DNA of 40,942 nt from Caryophanales bacterium (GTDB taxonomy: Bacteria > Bacillota > Bacilli > JARBTR01). This document shows, piece after piece, positions 7,938 through 17,885 of this stretch; positions within the stretch are counted from its first letter, which is position 1, and each line of letters starts with the position of its first letter. A program made the position numbers and the translations under genes. The notes beneath the pieces were generated by a model. That model worked only from the letters and a program-made list of their open reading frames with translations, made no database searches and had not been told where the DNA came from. Location: the NCBI GenBank assembly GCA_029240105.1, contig JARBTR010000015.1:1-40942 (forward strand), read 5' to 3'.

Positions 7938-8687
7938 TTAGAAATTATTTAACTCCAATGCATAACTAATTGCCGACAAAGCATAAAGAGGTGCTGTCTC
8001 AGCTCGTAGAATTCTTGGTCCAAGTCCACATGATATGAATCCACTCGCAACAAGTTGATCCATTTCCTGCGAATCTAAACCACCTTCAGGTCCAAAAATT
8101 AGTATGATCTTTTGTCCGGCTTTGCATGATTTTAGTGATGCTGCTAGAGTTGATTGTTCGCCTTGTCTTGCACTTTCTTCATACGCAATCAGTTTAACAT
8201 CGAAGTTTTTCGAGTGCTCAATTAACCCTTTTACATTTTTTACATCTAATACGGTTGGAATAATGGTTCGATGGGATTGCTCTGCTGCTTCTTTTGCAAT
8301 TTTGTTCAGTCGTTCAACTTTTTTATCTGATTTTTTGTCATCCCATTTAACAACTGACCGTTTAGCTGCGAAAGGAACGAAATAATGAGCTCCTAATTCA
8401 GTGCCCTTTTGAACTATCAAGTCAAGTTTATCGCCTTTTGGAAGTCCACAAACGACTGTTACCTCAACAGGTAGTTCAGTGTTTTCTGTAATCCATTCAA
8501 TCGGCTTAGCAACCAATTTTTGCTCTAAGACTTCTGTAATTTCAGCAATTGACGTTTTACCATTTACCACGCAGTAAAATTTACTACCAACACTGCTTCG
8601 CATTACTTTTACAATATGAAAAAAATCATTACCGCTTATTTCAATGAAACCAGTTTCGTTCAAAGATTCTATAAAATAACGTTGCAA
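7938..8687 (-). CDS. rsmE: 16S rRNA (uracil1498-N3)-methyltransferase
   Basis: SPOUT-class methyltransferase (YqeU family) that methylates U1498 of 16S rRNA using S-adenosylmethionine. At 249 residues it has the family length. The N-terminal PUA-like domain (about 1-70) is followed by the knotted SPOUT domain with the signature IFGPEGGLDSQE and the C-terminal LGPRILRAETAPLYALSAI that forms the cofactor site. It begins 9 bases after prmA, so the two are co-transcribed. Confidence 0.95.
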   Translation of the reverse strand: MQRYFIESLNETGFIEISGNDFFHIVKVMRSSVGSKFYCVVNGKTSIAEITEVLEQKLVAKPIEWITENTELPVEVTVVCGLPKGDKLDLIVQKGTELGAHYFVPFAAKRSVVKWDDKKSDKKVERLNKIAKEAAEQSHRTIIPTVLDVKNVKGLIEHSKNFDVKLIAYEESARQGEQSTLAASLKSCKAGQKIILIFGPEGGLDSQEMDQLVASGFISCGLGPRILRAETAPLYALSAISYALELNNF

Positions 8688-8696
8688 TGGTCTCTC

Positions 8697-9635
8697 CTAC
8701 TTTCGAACTTTTGCCACAAGTGATACCCACTCGCTGATTTTGTTTTCTTCCACAATTTCTAAACCGGATGCCAATAGTGCATCGATGACTCTTTGTTTTT
8801 TATCCTCGATAATTCCTGAAGTAATGAATACACCATCATCTTGTAAAAGTCGGGCTACATCATCTGTAAACAACACAATAATTTCTGCCAAAATATTGGC
8901 AACGATTACATTAGCCTTTGTTTCAATGCCGTTAAGTAGATTATTCTGAAAAACTTCAACAATATGTCCTACTTTATTTACTTCACAGTTGTCCTTAGCA
9001 ACAGTTACAGCGACATTGTCAAGATCCATAGCTTGAATTCTAGACGCTCCAAAAAGAGCTGCAGCTACACTAAGCACACCAGAGCCTGTACCTACATCAA
9101 GGACTGTGTGGCCAGTTTTCACGTACTTTTCAATTGCACGAACGCAAAGTACAGTTGTCGGATGAGTTCCTGTTCCAAAGGCCATTCCAGGATCAAGACT
9201 AATAATCTTTTCACCTTCTAATGGCGTATACTCTTCCCATGTTGGCACAACTGTTACTGTTTCAGAAATTTTTTCAGGATGATAATACTTCTTCCAAGCA
9301 GTAGCCCAGTCTTCCTCATCCACTTCTGAAATTTTCATGGTGTTATGTCCAAGGTCAAGGTCAAAATCTGCCAATTGATCAACGTTTGCTTTAATGGTAG
9401 TAGCTACTTCATCGTTAAATTCATCTGATGAATAATATGCTTTTATCATGACACCTTCAGCCGGAAAATCTGCTGGATTTAGCTGATAGATTTCTCCGAA
9501 TACATTATCTCTTTCTTTAATCAATTCTGCAGGGTCTTCAATCGAAACACCATATGCTCCTGCTTCTAAAAGAATATTTGAAATTGCCTCTACGGCTTCG
9601 TTTGTTGAATGAATACTTACTTCAGACCACTTCAT
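8697..9635 (-). CDS. prmA: Ribosomal protein L11 methyltransferase
   Basis: Class I SAM-dependent methyltransferase that methylates L11 in the 50S subunit. The 312-residue protein shows the PrmA signature PGMAFGTGTHPTT, SAM-binding motif I LDVGTGSGVLS and the catalytic-region NPP-like NVIVANILAE. GAGGTTAGAG precedes the ATG. In B. subtilis prmA belongs to the hrcA-dnaJ operon; here a strong terminator stands between dnaJ and prmA, and there is little room for a separate promoter, so expression would depend on read-through or a promoter in the ~110-base gap. Confidence 0.95.
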   Translation of the reverse strand: MKWSEVSIHSTNEAVEAISNILLEAGAYGVSIEDPAELIKERDNVFGEIYQLNPADFPAEGVMIKAYYSSDEFNDEVATTIKANVDQLADFDLDLGHNTMKISEVDEEDWATAWKKYYHPEKISETVTVVPTWEEYTPLEGEKIISLDPGMAFGTGTHPTTVLCVRAIEKYVKTGHTVLDVGTGSGVLSVAAALFGASRIQAMDLDNVAVTVAKDNCEVNKVGHIVEVFQNNLLNGIETKANVIVANILAEIIVLFTDDVARLLQDDGVFITSGIIEDKKQRVIDALLASGLEIVEENKISEWVSLVAKVRK

Positions 9636-9668
9636 ACTCTAACCTCGATTTCTTATCGTAACTTTTTA

Positions 9669-9711
9669 TAAAAAAACACCGACATCATTTTATCATGTAA
9701 AATGATGCCGG
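9669..9711 (-). terminator. Terminator between dnaJ and prmA
   Basis: On the minus strand a stem of CCGGCATCATTTTA (plus 9698-9711) with TAAAATGATGTCGG (plus 9679-9692), 5-base loop, is followed by a run of T (plus 9670-9676). Confidence 0.85.
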
Positions 9712-9746
9712 CAAAGTATTGTTATATACGTAGAAAAAAATCTTAA

Positions 9747-10886
9747 TTAACTAATGATATCTTCAATTCCACGTTTGATTTTTTCAGTAAAACTTTCTTT
9801 GTGCCCTCTTGGTGGAAGTGATCCATCTTCAATTTCAAACTGACGCAACAATTCCTTTTGCTTTTCTGTTAATTTTGTTGGAGTAACAACAATGACTCGA
9901 ACAATTTGGTCACCTTGACCGTAGCCACGAACATTTTTGATACCTTTTCCTTTTAAACGGAAACGGGCACCAGATTGCGTTCCAGATGAAATCTTCATCT
10001 TCTCTTTTCCATATAGCGTTTGAACGTCTATTTCATCACCAAGTGCAGCCTGCGCAAAAGAAATTTTCAAATCCATATGGACATCGTCACCATTTCTTTC
10101 AAATAACGGGTGACGTTTCACATGGAATTCAACATATAAATCTCCATAAGGCCCACCATTAATACCTGGTTCACCTTCTCCAGCAACGCGAAGTTGTTGT
10201 CCATCCGCAACCCCAGCTGGTACCTTGATTTTAATTTTCTTTTTACGACGAATTGTACCTTTTCCACCACAAGGTCCACATTTGTCTTTAATCATTTTTC
10301 CTGAACCTTGACATTGGTTACACGTTCTTTGTGTTGACATTCTGCCAAATGGAGTGTTCGTTTCTACATTTACACGGCCAGCACCTCTACAAGTTGGACA
10401 TGTTTCTGGATGAGTACCTGGTTTCGCACCGTTTCCATGACATACATCACAAGTCTCATCTTTATAGACTTCAATATCCATTTCTTTACCAAATGCAGCA
10501 TCCTCAAAAGAAATGTTCATCGAATATTGTAAGTCAGATCCCTGTCTAGGCGCATTCGGATCTCTGCGACGTCCCCCGCCGCCGAACATAGAACTTAGGA
10601 TATCGTCAAATCCGCCGAAACCTTCAAAACCACCAAATCCACCAGCTCCGCCACCAAAGCCCTGATTAGGATCAGTGTGCCCATATTGGTCGTAAAATGC
10701 TTTTTTATTATCATCGCTAAGTGTTTCATAAGCTTCTTGAACTTCTTTAAATTTATCTGCAGCATCTGCAGCTTTATTAATATCAGGATGATATTGCTTT
10801 GAAAGTTTTCGGTAAGCCTTCTTAATTTCATCACCAGAAGCGCCTTTTCCAACCCCAAGAACATCGTAATAATCGCGTTTACTCAT
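9747..10886 (-). CDS. dnaJ: Chaperone protein DnaJ (Hsp40)
   Basis: Co-chaperone that delivers substrates to DnaK and stimulates its ATPase. The 379 residues hold a J-domain with HPD at 33-35, a Gly/Phe-rich linker (about 75-110), a zinc-binding domain with four CxxCxGxG-type repeats ([32 protein letters not shown]) and the C-terminal substrate-binding domains. It is in the usual place after dnaK but separated from it by 374 bases with a terminator and two hairpin elements, unlike the short dnaK-dnaJ gap common in Bacillus. Confidence 0.97.
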   Translation of the reverse strand: MSKRDYYDVLGVGKGASGDEIKKAYRKLSKQYHPDINKAADAADKFKEVQEAYETLSDDNKKAFYDQYGHTDPNQGFGGGAGGFGGFEGFGGFDDILSSMFGGGGRRRDPNAPRQGSDLQYSMNISFEDAAFGKEMDIEVYKDETCDVCHGNGAKPGTHPETCPTCRGAGRVNVETNTPFGRMSTQRTCNQCQGSGKMIKDKCGPCGGKGTIRRKKKIKIKVPAGVADGQQLRVAGEGEPGINGGPYGDLYVEFHVKRHPLFERNGDDVHMDLKISFAQAALGDEIDVQTLYGKEKMKISSGTQSGARFRLKGKGIKNVRGYGQGDQIVRVIVVTPTKLTEKQKELLRQFEIEDGSLPPRGHKESFTEKIKRGIEDIIS

Positions 10887-10906
10887 TTACTCCACTCCAT
10901 AAAACA

Positions 10907-11019
10907 AGGTGCTGAGAACAGCGTTTAGAAATGGAGTGTCTCATACGGCAATAAAGTGAACGCTTTTCAGTTCAATTTATTGTTGTATGAAAGACCGCAA
11001 TTTCTGCTGTTCGAAGCCC
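10907..11019. repeat. Hairpin element, copy 1
   Basis: About 113 bases that fold as one long hairpin: outer arms GAACAGC/GCTGTTC and AGAAAT/ATTTCT; inner arms CATACGGCAATAAAGTGAA and TTCAATTTATTGTTGTATG around the tip. It is a diverged copy of 11030-11136 in the same orientation, sharing AGGTGCT at one end, GTTCGAAGCCC at the other and GAGTGTCTC, CTTTTCAGTTCAA inside. Confidence 0.8.
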
Positions 11020-11029
11020 GTTTAAAATT

Positions 11030-11136
11030 AGGTGCTTGGAACTTATATAGAAATGAGTGTCTCGTACGGCAAAAGTGAACTCTTTTCAGTTCAACTTTTG
11101 GTCGTATGATAGAACGCAATCTCCTGTTCGAAGCCC
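11030..11136. repeat. Hairpin element, copy 2
   Basis: About 107 bases, direct repeat of copy 1 with a 10-base spacer. The inner stem TCGTACGGCAAAAGTGAACT pairs with AGTTCAACTTTTGGTCGTATGA with a few G-T pairs or bulges. Stem differences from copy 1 largely occur on both sides (AATAAA/TTTATT against AAAAGT/ACTTTT), so pairing is kept while sequence varies. Confidence 0.8.
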
Positions 11137-11193
11137 ATACACCAATACATTTAAAAACATAAAATCCATTCTAACATGTTTTCAATCATTTCG

Positions 11194-11230
11194 GTAAAAA
11201 ATCAAAGCCAAAATAAATTGGCTTTGATTC
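11194..11230 (-). terminator. Terminator after dnaK
   Basis: Minus-strand stem AATCAAAGCCAA/TTGGCTTTGATT with a 6-base loop, followed by TTTTTTA. It would end or attenuate the hrcA-grpE-dnaK transcript before dnaJ. Confidence 0.85.
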
Positions 11231-11260
11231 TTAAATAATTTTCATAACTAATATCAACTT

Positions 11261-13108
<1,848 letters not shown>

Positions 13109-13152
13109 CTATGTAGAATAATTTATTTTTTTAAAATTCAATGAAGAATTGT

Positions 13153-13719
13153 TTACTGTTGAACAGTTACCATAGCTGGACGTATGACTCTGTCTTTTAA
13201 CATATAACCCTTTTGGAATTCTTCAACAATATCGTTTGAATTGTAGCCTTCAACTTCCACTTGCATAATGGCTTGATGAAAGTTTGGATCAAATGGTTTA
13301 CCAACTGATTCAATTACTTCACAGCCTTCATTTTTCAAAGCAGTTTGAATTTGGTTATATACCATTTCCATTCCCTGCATTAATGTTTTAGCTTCATCAG
13401 TTGTAGCTTCAACTTTCATTGCACGTTCGAAGTTATCCATTGCAGGTAATAAAGCCATAATTATTTCTTGAGCACGATATTTTTGAGCCGCTTCTGTATC
13501 CAAACGGACACGTCGTCGATAATTTTCAAAATCTGCGTAGAGACGCAAATGTTTGTCTTCTGCTTCTTTTAACTTTTGATTGAAGTCTACTGCAGGGTCT
13601 ATGATAGGATCAATAACTCCATCTTCAACTTCCTCTACTTCTTCTATATCTTGTACTGATTGTTCAGAAATTTCTTCCACAACCTCTTCTTGTTTTTGAT
13701 TATCTTTTACTTCAGACAC
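13153..13719 (-). CDS. grpE: Nucleotide exchange factor GrpE
   Basis: Promotes ADP release from DnaK. The 188-residue protein has an acidic, low-complexity N-terminus (about 1-45), a long helix used for dimerisation (about 45-110, [19 protein letters not shown]) and the C-terminal beta domain ([16 protein letters not shown] and [17 protein letters not shown]). The start is a GTG behind GAGAGGTG that sits in the hrcA stop region, so the two genes are closely coupled (5-base gap). Confidence 0.97.
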   Translation of the reverse strand: MSEVKDNQKQEEVVEEISEQSVQDIEEVEEVEDGVIDPIIDPAVDFNQKLKEAEDKHLRLYADFENYRRRVRLDTEAAQKYRAQEIIMALLPAMDNFERAMKVEATTDEAKTLMQGMEMVYNQIQTALKNEGCEVIESVGKPFDPNFHQAIMQVEVEGYNSNDIVEEFQKGYMLKDRVIRPAMVTVQQ

Positions 13720-13724
13720 TCATT

Positions 13725-14756
13725 TCACCTCTCTTCCAAATAAAGATCTGTTAACGATTTCGACAAATGGTTTGAAAAATATTTCAATAATCCTATTACA
13801 CGAGCATATTCCATACGTGTTGGACCAAGAATCGCGATAGTTCCAATGTTTTGATCTCCAATTGAGTATGTGGCTGTCACTATACTACAATCGTTCAATG
13901 CTAAGTTTTCGTTTTCCGTTCCAATCTTTACATTAATTCCGCCTTTGTTTTTGGCAATCATTTCGTAAAGATTCCCCTCTTCAATTACTTGCATAAGCAT
14001 TCTTATTTTGCCAATGTCATTGAAATCAGGTTGACTCAAGATATTTGTTTTTCCACCGTAGAACACCTTTTCTTTTGATGGTACATACAAATCTCGTTCT
14101 AACATTCCAAGTACTTGATCATAATCCTGAACACGCTCTTTAAAAATGTTTCCTACTTCCTGTCTAAGTTTCGAGTGAATTTGAGTCAATGGAACACCTT
14201 GCAACCTCTCATTCAAGATGCTGACCATTTTTTCAATTTCAGCTGAATCATAGCCGTCTTGAAGATAAATCATTTTGTTTTCGATATGTCCTGTGTCCGT
14301 AACAATTACTGCAACTGCAGTTTTCTTATCGAGCGGCATGATTTGAATTTTACGAAGATGATTGTCATGAACTGCTGGACCAAGAACAATCGCCGTATAG
14401 TTCGTCATCTCTGATAAAATTCGGGCTGAATTCTGAACGATCTGTTCAAGTTCAATCAAACGTTCTTCAAAAACGGTTTTCAGTTTTTGAACGTCTTCTT
14501 GTTGAATGTTTTGCGGTGCTAAGAGATGATCGACATAATAACGATAACCCTTCTCTGATGGAACTCGCCCTGAAGAAATATGTGTTTTTTCAATATAGCC
14601 CATTTCTTCTAGGTCAGCCATTTCATTTCGAATGGTCGCAGGACTATATGGAATCTCTGCTTTCTTAGAAAGACTCCTAGACCCAACAGGCTCATTCGTT
14701 GAAATAAAATCATCAATGATAATTTGAAGAATGTTCAATTGTCTTTGAGTTAACAT
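13725..14756 (-). CDS. hrcA: Heat-inducible transcription repressor HrcA
   Basis: Repressor that binds CIRCE elements and is stabilised by GroE. The N-terminal winged-helix domain (MLTQRQLNILQIIIDDFISTNEPVGSRSLSK, SPATIRNEMADLEEMGYIEKTH) is followed by GAF-like and dimerisation domains. The ATG at 14756 is chosen over an upstream GTG at 14765: AAAGGTG lies at the right distance, and the 343-residue product matches the B. subtilis length. First gene of hrcA-grpE-dnaK; a perfect CIRCE lies 50 bases upstream, so it is autoregulated. Confidence 0.96.
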   Translation of the reverse strand: MLTQRQLNILQIIIDDFISTNEPVGSRSLSKKAEIPYSPATIRNEMADLEEMGYIEKTHISSGRVPSEKGYRYYVDHLLAPQNIQQEDVQKLKTVFEERLIELEQIVQNSARILSEMTNYTAIVLGPAVHDNHLRKIQIMPLDKKTAVAVIVTDTGHIENKMIYLQDGYDSAEIEKMVSILNERLQGVPLTQIHSKLRQEVGNIFKERVQDYDQVLGMLERDLYVPSKEKVFYGGKTNILSQPDFNDIGKIRMLMQVIEEGNLYEMIAKNKGGINVKIGTENENLALNDCSIVTATYSIGDQNIGTIAILGPTRMEYARVIGLLKYFSNHLSKSLTDLYLEER

Positions 14757-14805
14757 GAGTTTCACCTTTTTTATGTAATGTTCATTGACTTAGAACAGCT
14801 ACTTG

Positions 14806-14832
14806 TTAGCACTCAATACAAGTGAGTGCTAA
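14806..14832. promoter_or_regulatory. CIRCE operator
   Basis: Exact consensus TTAGCACTC-N9-GAGTGCTAA between the hrcA promoter and its start codon, overlapping the expected transcription start. HrcA binding here represses the operon. Confidence 0.97.
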
Positions 14833-14842
14833 CAATGAATCT

Positions 14843-14871
14843 AATATATCGACTTTTTGGTTGGAAGTCAA
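14843..14871 (-). promoter_or_regulatory. Sigma-A promoter of hrcA-grpE-dnaK
   Basis: Minus-strand TTGACT (plus 14866-14871) and TATATT (plus 14843-14848) with a 17-base spacer, directly upstream of CIRCE. Confidence 0.9.
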
Positions 14872-14922
14872 GTAACTCCCTTCAAAAAGCCGATCAATTT
14901 AAAATATTTTTTTGTTTAAAAA

Positions 14923-16044
14923 CTACTCTAAAAATGCCTGAAACACATCATTTCCTAACATTCTGCCTTTACGTGTTAATCGAAGAAATTCATTTTCAAT
15001 TATAATTAATTCTTTTTTAAGTAGGTCGTCAATAACAGTAGGAAACACATTTCTTAACATGATTATGTACTTTTCTTCAAAAAGGTTCATTGAAACTCCG
15101 TGATTTTTTCTTAAACCTAAAAACATTTCTTCTTCCATTTTTTCTTGTTTCGACAATTCAGTTTCAGTAAGTAATGGTCTGTTTCCGATTTTTAGATTCT
15201 GTATATACTTTTTTAAAACAGTGAAATTTGAGTACCGTTTGCCATGGAGATATCCATGTGCTCCTGCACCAAATCCAAAATACTCTTCATTATTCCAATA
15301 TGTAAGGTTATGTCTACTTTCAAACCCCTGTTTTGCATAATTACTGATTTCATATTGCTCGAAACCGAATTTAGGAAGTTCATCCATAATCCATTCATAC
15401 ATTTCCGCTTCTGTATCCTCTGTTGGAAGTTCCAATTTCCCTCTATCGTGGAGTTGGTAGAACACAGTTTTGGGTTCAATAATTAGTGAGTATGCAGAGA
15501 TATGCTGTAAATCCAGCTTAGCTGCTGTTTCGACATCTTTTTTTACTTGATCTTGTGTTTGATCAGGCAATCCATAAATGAGATCAATACTTATGTTAGT
15601 AAAACCAGCTTTCTTTGCCGCTTCAATCGTTTCAAATACATCTATACTACGATGACTTCGTCCAATCTTCTCAAGCAACTCATCATCGAATGTCTGAACA
15701 CCAAGACTTAATCGATTCACTCCACCCCTTTTTAGAATTCGGAGTTTTTCTTTTGTTAAATCTCCTGGGTTTGCTTCTACTGCAAATTCTGCTTCTTCAT
15801 CTATTTCAATGTTCTCATGAATGATACTCATTAATTTCTCTAATTGAGTTTCACTCAGTGCACTTGGAGTACCTCCACCAATAAACAGTGTTTTTGCTTG
15901 AATTCTCCCATATAGTTTCATTTCAACTTCCAAGGCGTCAAGGTATTGATCTACTGGCTGATTTTTGATGAAAAATTTATTGAAATCACAGTAATGACAT
16001 ATATTTGTGCAAAAAGGAATGTGAATATAGACACTTCTACTCAT
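14923..16044 (-). CDS. hemW: HemW-type radical SAM protein
   Basis: HemN-like radical-SAM protein now regarded as a heme chaperone rather than a coproporphyrinogen oxidase. The N-terminal motif IHIPFCTNICHYCDFNKF holds the cluster cysteines CxxxCxxC and is followed by GGGTPS and the C-terminal HemN domain. The start at MSRSVYIHIPFC (16044) matches homologues; an in-frame ATG nine codons earlier (16071) lacks a ribosome binding site. Length 373. In B. subtilis hemW lies between lepA and hrcA; here two accessory genes separate it from lepA. Confidence 0.92.
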   Translation of the reverse strand: MSRSVYIHIPFCTNICHYCDFNKFFIKNQPVDQYLDALEVEMKLYGRIQAKTLFIGGGTPSALSETQLEKLMSIIHENIEIDEEAEFAVEANPGDLTKEKLRILKRGGVNRLSLGVQTFDDELLEKIGRSHRSIDVFETIEAAKKAGFTNISIDLIYGLPDQTQDQVKKDVETAAKLDLQHISAYSLIIEPKTVFYQLHDRGKLELPTEDTEAEMYEWIMDELPKFGFEQYEISNYAKQGFESRHNLTYWNNEEYFGFGAGAHGYLHGKRYSNFTVLKKYIQNLKIGNRPLLTETELSKQEKMEEEMFLGLRKNHGVSMNLFEEKYIIMLRNVFPTVIDDLLKKELIIIENEFLRLTRKGRMLGNDVFQAFLE

Positions 16045-16121
16045 TTTTATCTCTAAACTTTCTAATAACATTTTGTCAATTATAACATTTAGTTAGTTGA
16101 TTTATTACTCCTATCCGTCTA

Positions 16122-16153
16122 AATAAAAACGACCTAGATTAAGTCTAAGTCGT
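16122..16153 (-). terminator. Terminator after the lipase/secreted-protein pair
   Basis: Minus-strand stem ACGACTTAGA/TCTAGGTCGT (one G-T pair, 5-base loop) followed by TTTTATT. It isolates the accessory pair from hemW. Confidence 0.75.
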
Positions 16154-16188
16154 AAATTATGAACAGTTTTTTTAAGAAGGCAAAAAAA

Positions 16189-16608
16189 TTATTGGTATGC
16201 ACCGTAAGAAGGCAATTCTTTAACTTTATTTGCTAGATCCAAACTTATATAAAAATCACATTCTTTTCCATTATATTTACCTGGAGAATGCTGAGAAGAA
16301 AACCAAGGTATCTTTTCAAATTGAACCCTAATTTTTACATAGGATTCCTTTTCTGTACTAGAAATTGCATCTTCATTCTTAATCATAAGTGTTGCAAAAT
16401 CAAATTGATTCGGTTTAGTTATCGATATAACTGTTGCTCCAGTTTCAACTTCAATTAATTCTATCCAACTGTATATTTTTGTATCTACCAAATATCCCCA
16501 ATCAATATGCTTCACGGAAATAAAATCTCTGGTATTTCCTAAGAAAATTACTTTCAAGGAAAAAATCAACAAAATAAATAATAGAACAGCAATTGAATAT
16601 TTTTTCAT
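16189..16608 (-). CDS. Small exported or membrane-anchored protein, function unknown
   Basis: A 139-residue protein with an N-terminal hydrophobic segment (about 5-24, SIAVLLFILLIFSLKVIFLG) after MKK, either an uncleaved anchor or a signal peptide, and a soluble remainder with alternating hydrophobic residues suggestive of beta structure. I do not recognise a family. It starts 19 bases after the Ig-like/lipase gene and shares its terminator, so the two probably form an operon and may act together outside the cell, for instance as a partner or immunity-type protein; this is inference from position only. Confidence 0.75.
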   Translation of the reverse strand: MKKYSIAVLLFILLIFSLKVIFLGNTRDFISVKHIDWGYLVDTKIYSWIELIEVETGATVISITKPNQFDFATLMIKNEDAISSTEKESYVKIRVQFEKIPWFSSQHSPGKYNGKECDFYISLDLANKVKELPSYGAYQ

Positions 16609-16627
16609 CTAAACTCCTTATTTTACA

Positions 16628-17686
16628 TTAGTTTAATATATCTACATATAAATCTATTTCTTTAAATCTTTCTAATTCATGATAATAAAATGGGTTTAAT
16701 GAACTCCCTGCTGCGTTGTAAGATATAACACTTCCTATTGGTCTAAAAGAAGCACTTACTGGATCCTTGTTTATTCTTAAATTTATACATGAATAATTAT
16801 ACTTTCCAGCAAGCTCTGATAAGTCTGAAGAAAATGATGTACTCGGAGATAATCCAACAGCATTAAAGGTTGTAGATCCTCCAGAATCTGGAACATCTAA
16901 ATTTCCATCAACTACTTCAGAGGACATCCAGTTTGCCAGATACCCTCCCAGTGAATGACCTGTAAATGACACAAATCCAACATTATTTCTTTCCCTATTA
17001 AGGAAGCCTTTCACATAGTTTTCTGCTGATTCTATTTGAAGATCATTTTCATTTAGTAATACCTGTAAAGGATCTTGAACAAAAAAATCTAGTTTATCTT
17101 CAGTCCCTTTAAATGCAAAGGTATAATCATATTTCAAACTCCATTCATCAATATATTTAGTTCTAAAAACTGAAACTTGTAAAGAAGTTAAAGAATCTGA
17201 ATATGTCTCATATAATAGCCACTCATCAATATCAAGGTAACTAGTTGCATTACCATATACATAGTCTCTGTAGGATTTTAAAGTATCATCGTATGCAGCT
17301 TCTGACATTAGTAGCATCTTTTGATTCCATGTTCCTACAACTTGAATAACACAATAATCCCAAAAACCACCATCTGCAGTTTTTGCATAAATTACAGTAG
17401 TTCCTCTCTTTTTAGCTAAAAAAACTCCATCAGTGCCAATAGTACCAACAGTCGGATTGGAACTTGACCATATTACACTTTGATTGGTTGCATTTGATGG
17501 AGAAATTTCAATTGACATAAAAACATTACTACCAATCTCAGAATACATATGTCTATCAGATTCCGTAAACGAGATTCCTGTTACAGGTACAGTAGCAGCC
17601 TGAACATTTTGGTAAGGTGTAAAACAAAAAAATAGAAGACAACATATAACCAAACTCTTTAAATTCAATGACAAATTTTTATTCAT
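16628..17686 (-). CDS. Secreted lipase-like alpha/beta hydrolase with Ig-like domain
   Basis: A 352-residue protein with a signal peptide (about 1-30, cleavage likely after VQA), a bacterial Ig-like BIG2 domain at about 34-117 (VTGISF, IWSSSNPTVGTI, AKKRGTTVIYAKT) and a class 3 lipase-like domain from about 123. The nucleophile elbow is GHSLGG with S245; D308 (INKDPVS) and H336 (YYHELERF) are in the right order for the triad, and AFKGT near 191 resembles the oxyanion-hole strand. It should act outside the cell, with the Ig-like domain perhaps binding wall or substrate. It interrupts the usual hemW-lepA neighbourhood and is AT-rich, which fits acquisition by transfer. The real substrate is unknown. 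Confidence 0.82.
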   Translation of the reverse strand: MNKNLSLNLKSLVICCLLFFCFTPYQNVQAATVPVTGISFTESDRHMYSEIGSNVFMSIEISPSNATNQSVIWSSSNPTVGTIGTDGVFLAKKRGTTVIYAKTADGGFWDYCVIQVVGTWNQKMLLMSEAAYDDTLKSYRDYVYGNATSYLDIDEWLLYETYSDSLTSLQVSVFRTKYIDEWSLKYDYTFAFKGTEDKLDFFVQDPLQVLLNENDLQIESAENYVKGFLNRERNNVGFVSFTGHSLGGYLANWMSSEVVDGNLDVPDSGGSTTFNAVGLSPSTSFSSDLSELAGKYNYSCINLRINKDPVSASFRPIGSVISYNAAGSSLNPFYYHELERFKEIDLYVDILN

Positions 17687-17851
17687 AAACTCTCTCCCTT
17701 TTAGAATTCATTTTTACTTTTAATTATGATTATTTATATATAAACCTCCCTTTCTATAAAGTTAACAAATTTAACTGTTTATTTTTAGTTAATTTGGAAT
17801 ATTTAAGAAAAATGATATTTGGGTGAAAAGTTGAAACAATAAATTTTCACG

Positions 17852-17876
17852 AAAAAAAGCTAGATTACTCTAGCTT
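17852..17876 (-). terminator. Terminator of lepA
   Basis: Minus-strand stem AAGCTAGA/TCTAGCTT with a GTAA loop and a following T-run, ten bases after the lepA stop. Confidence 0.85.
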
Positions 17877-17885
17877 CTTCAAATT

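Larger units (their letters stand above)
10887..11260. other. 374-base dnaK-dnaJ spacer
   Basis: Gene-free. In minus-strand (transcription) order it holds the dnaK terminator (11194-11230), a short AT-rich stretch, two tandem hairpin elements (11136-11030 and 11019-10907) and the dnaJ ribosome binding region. No promoter or CIRCE element was seen in front of dnaJ. Confidence 0.75.
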
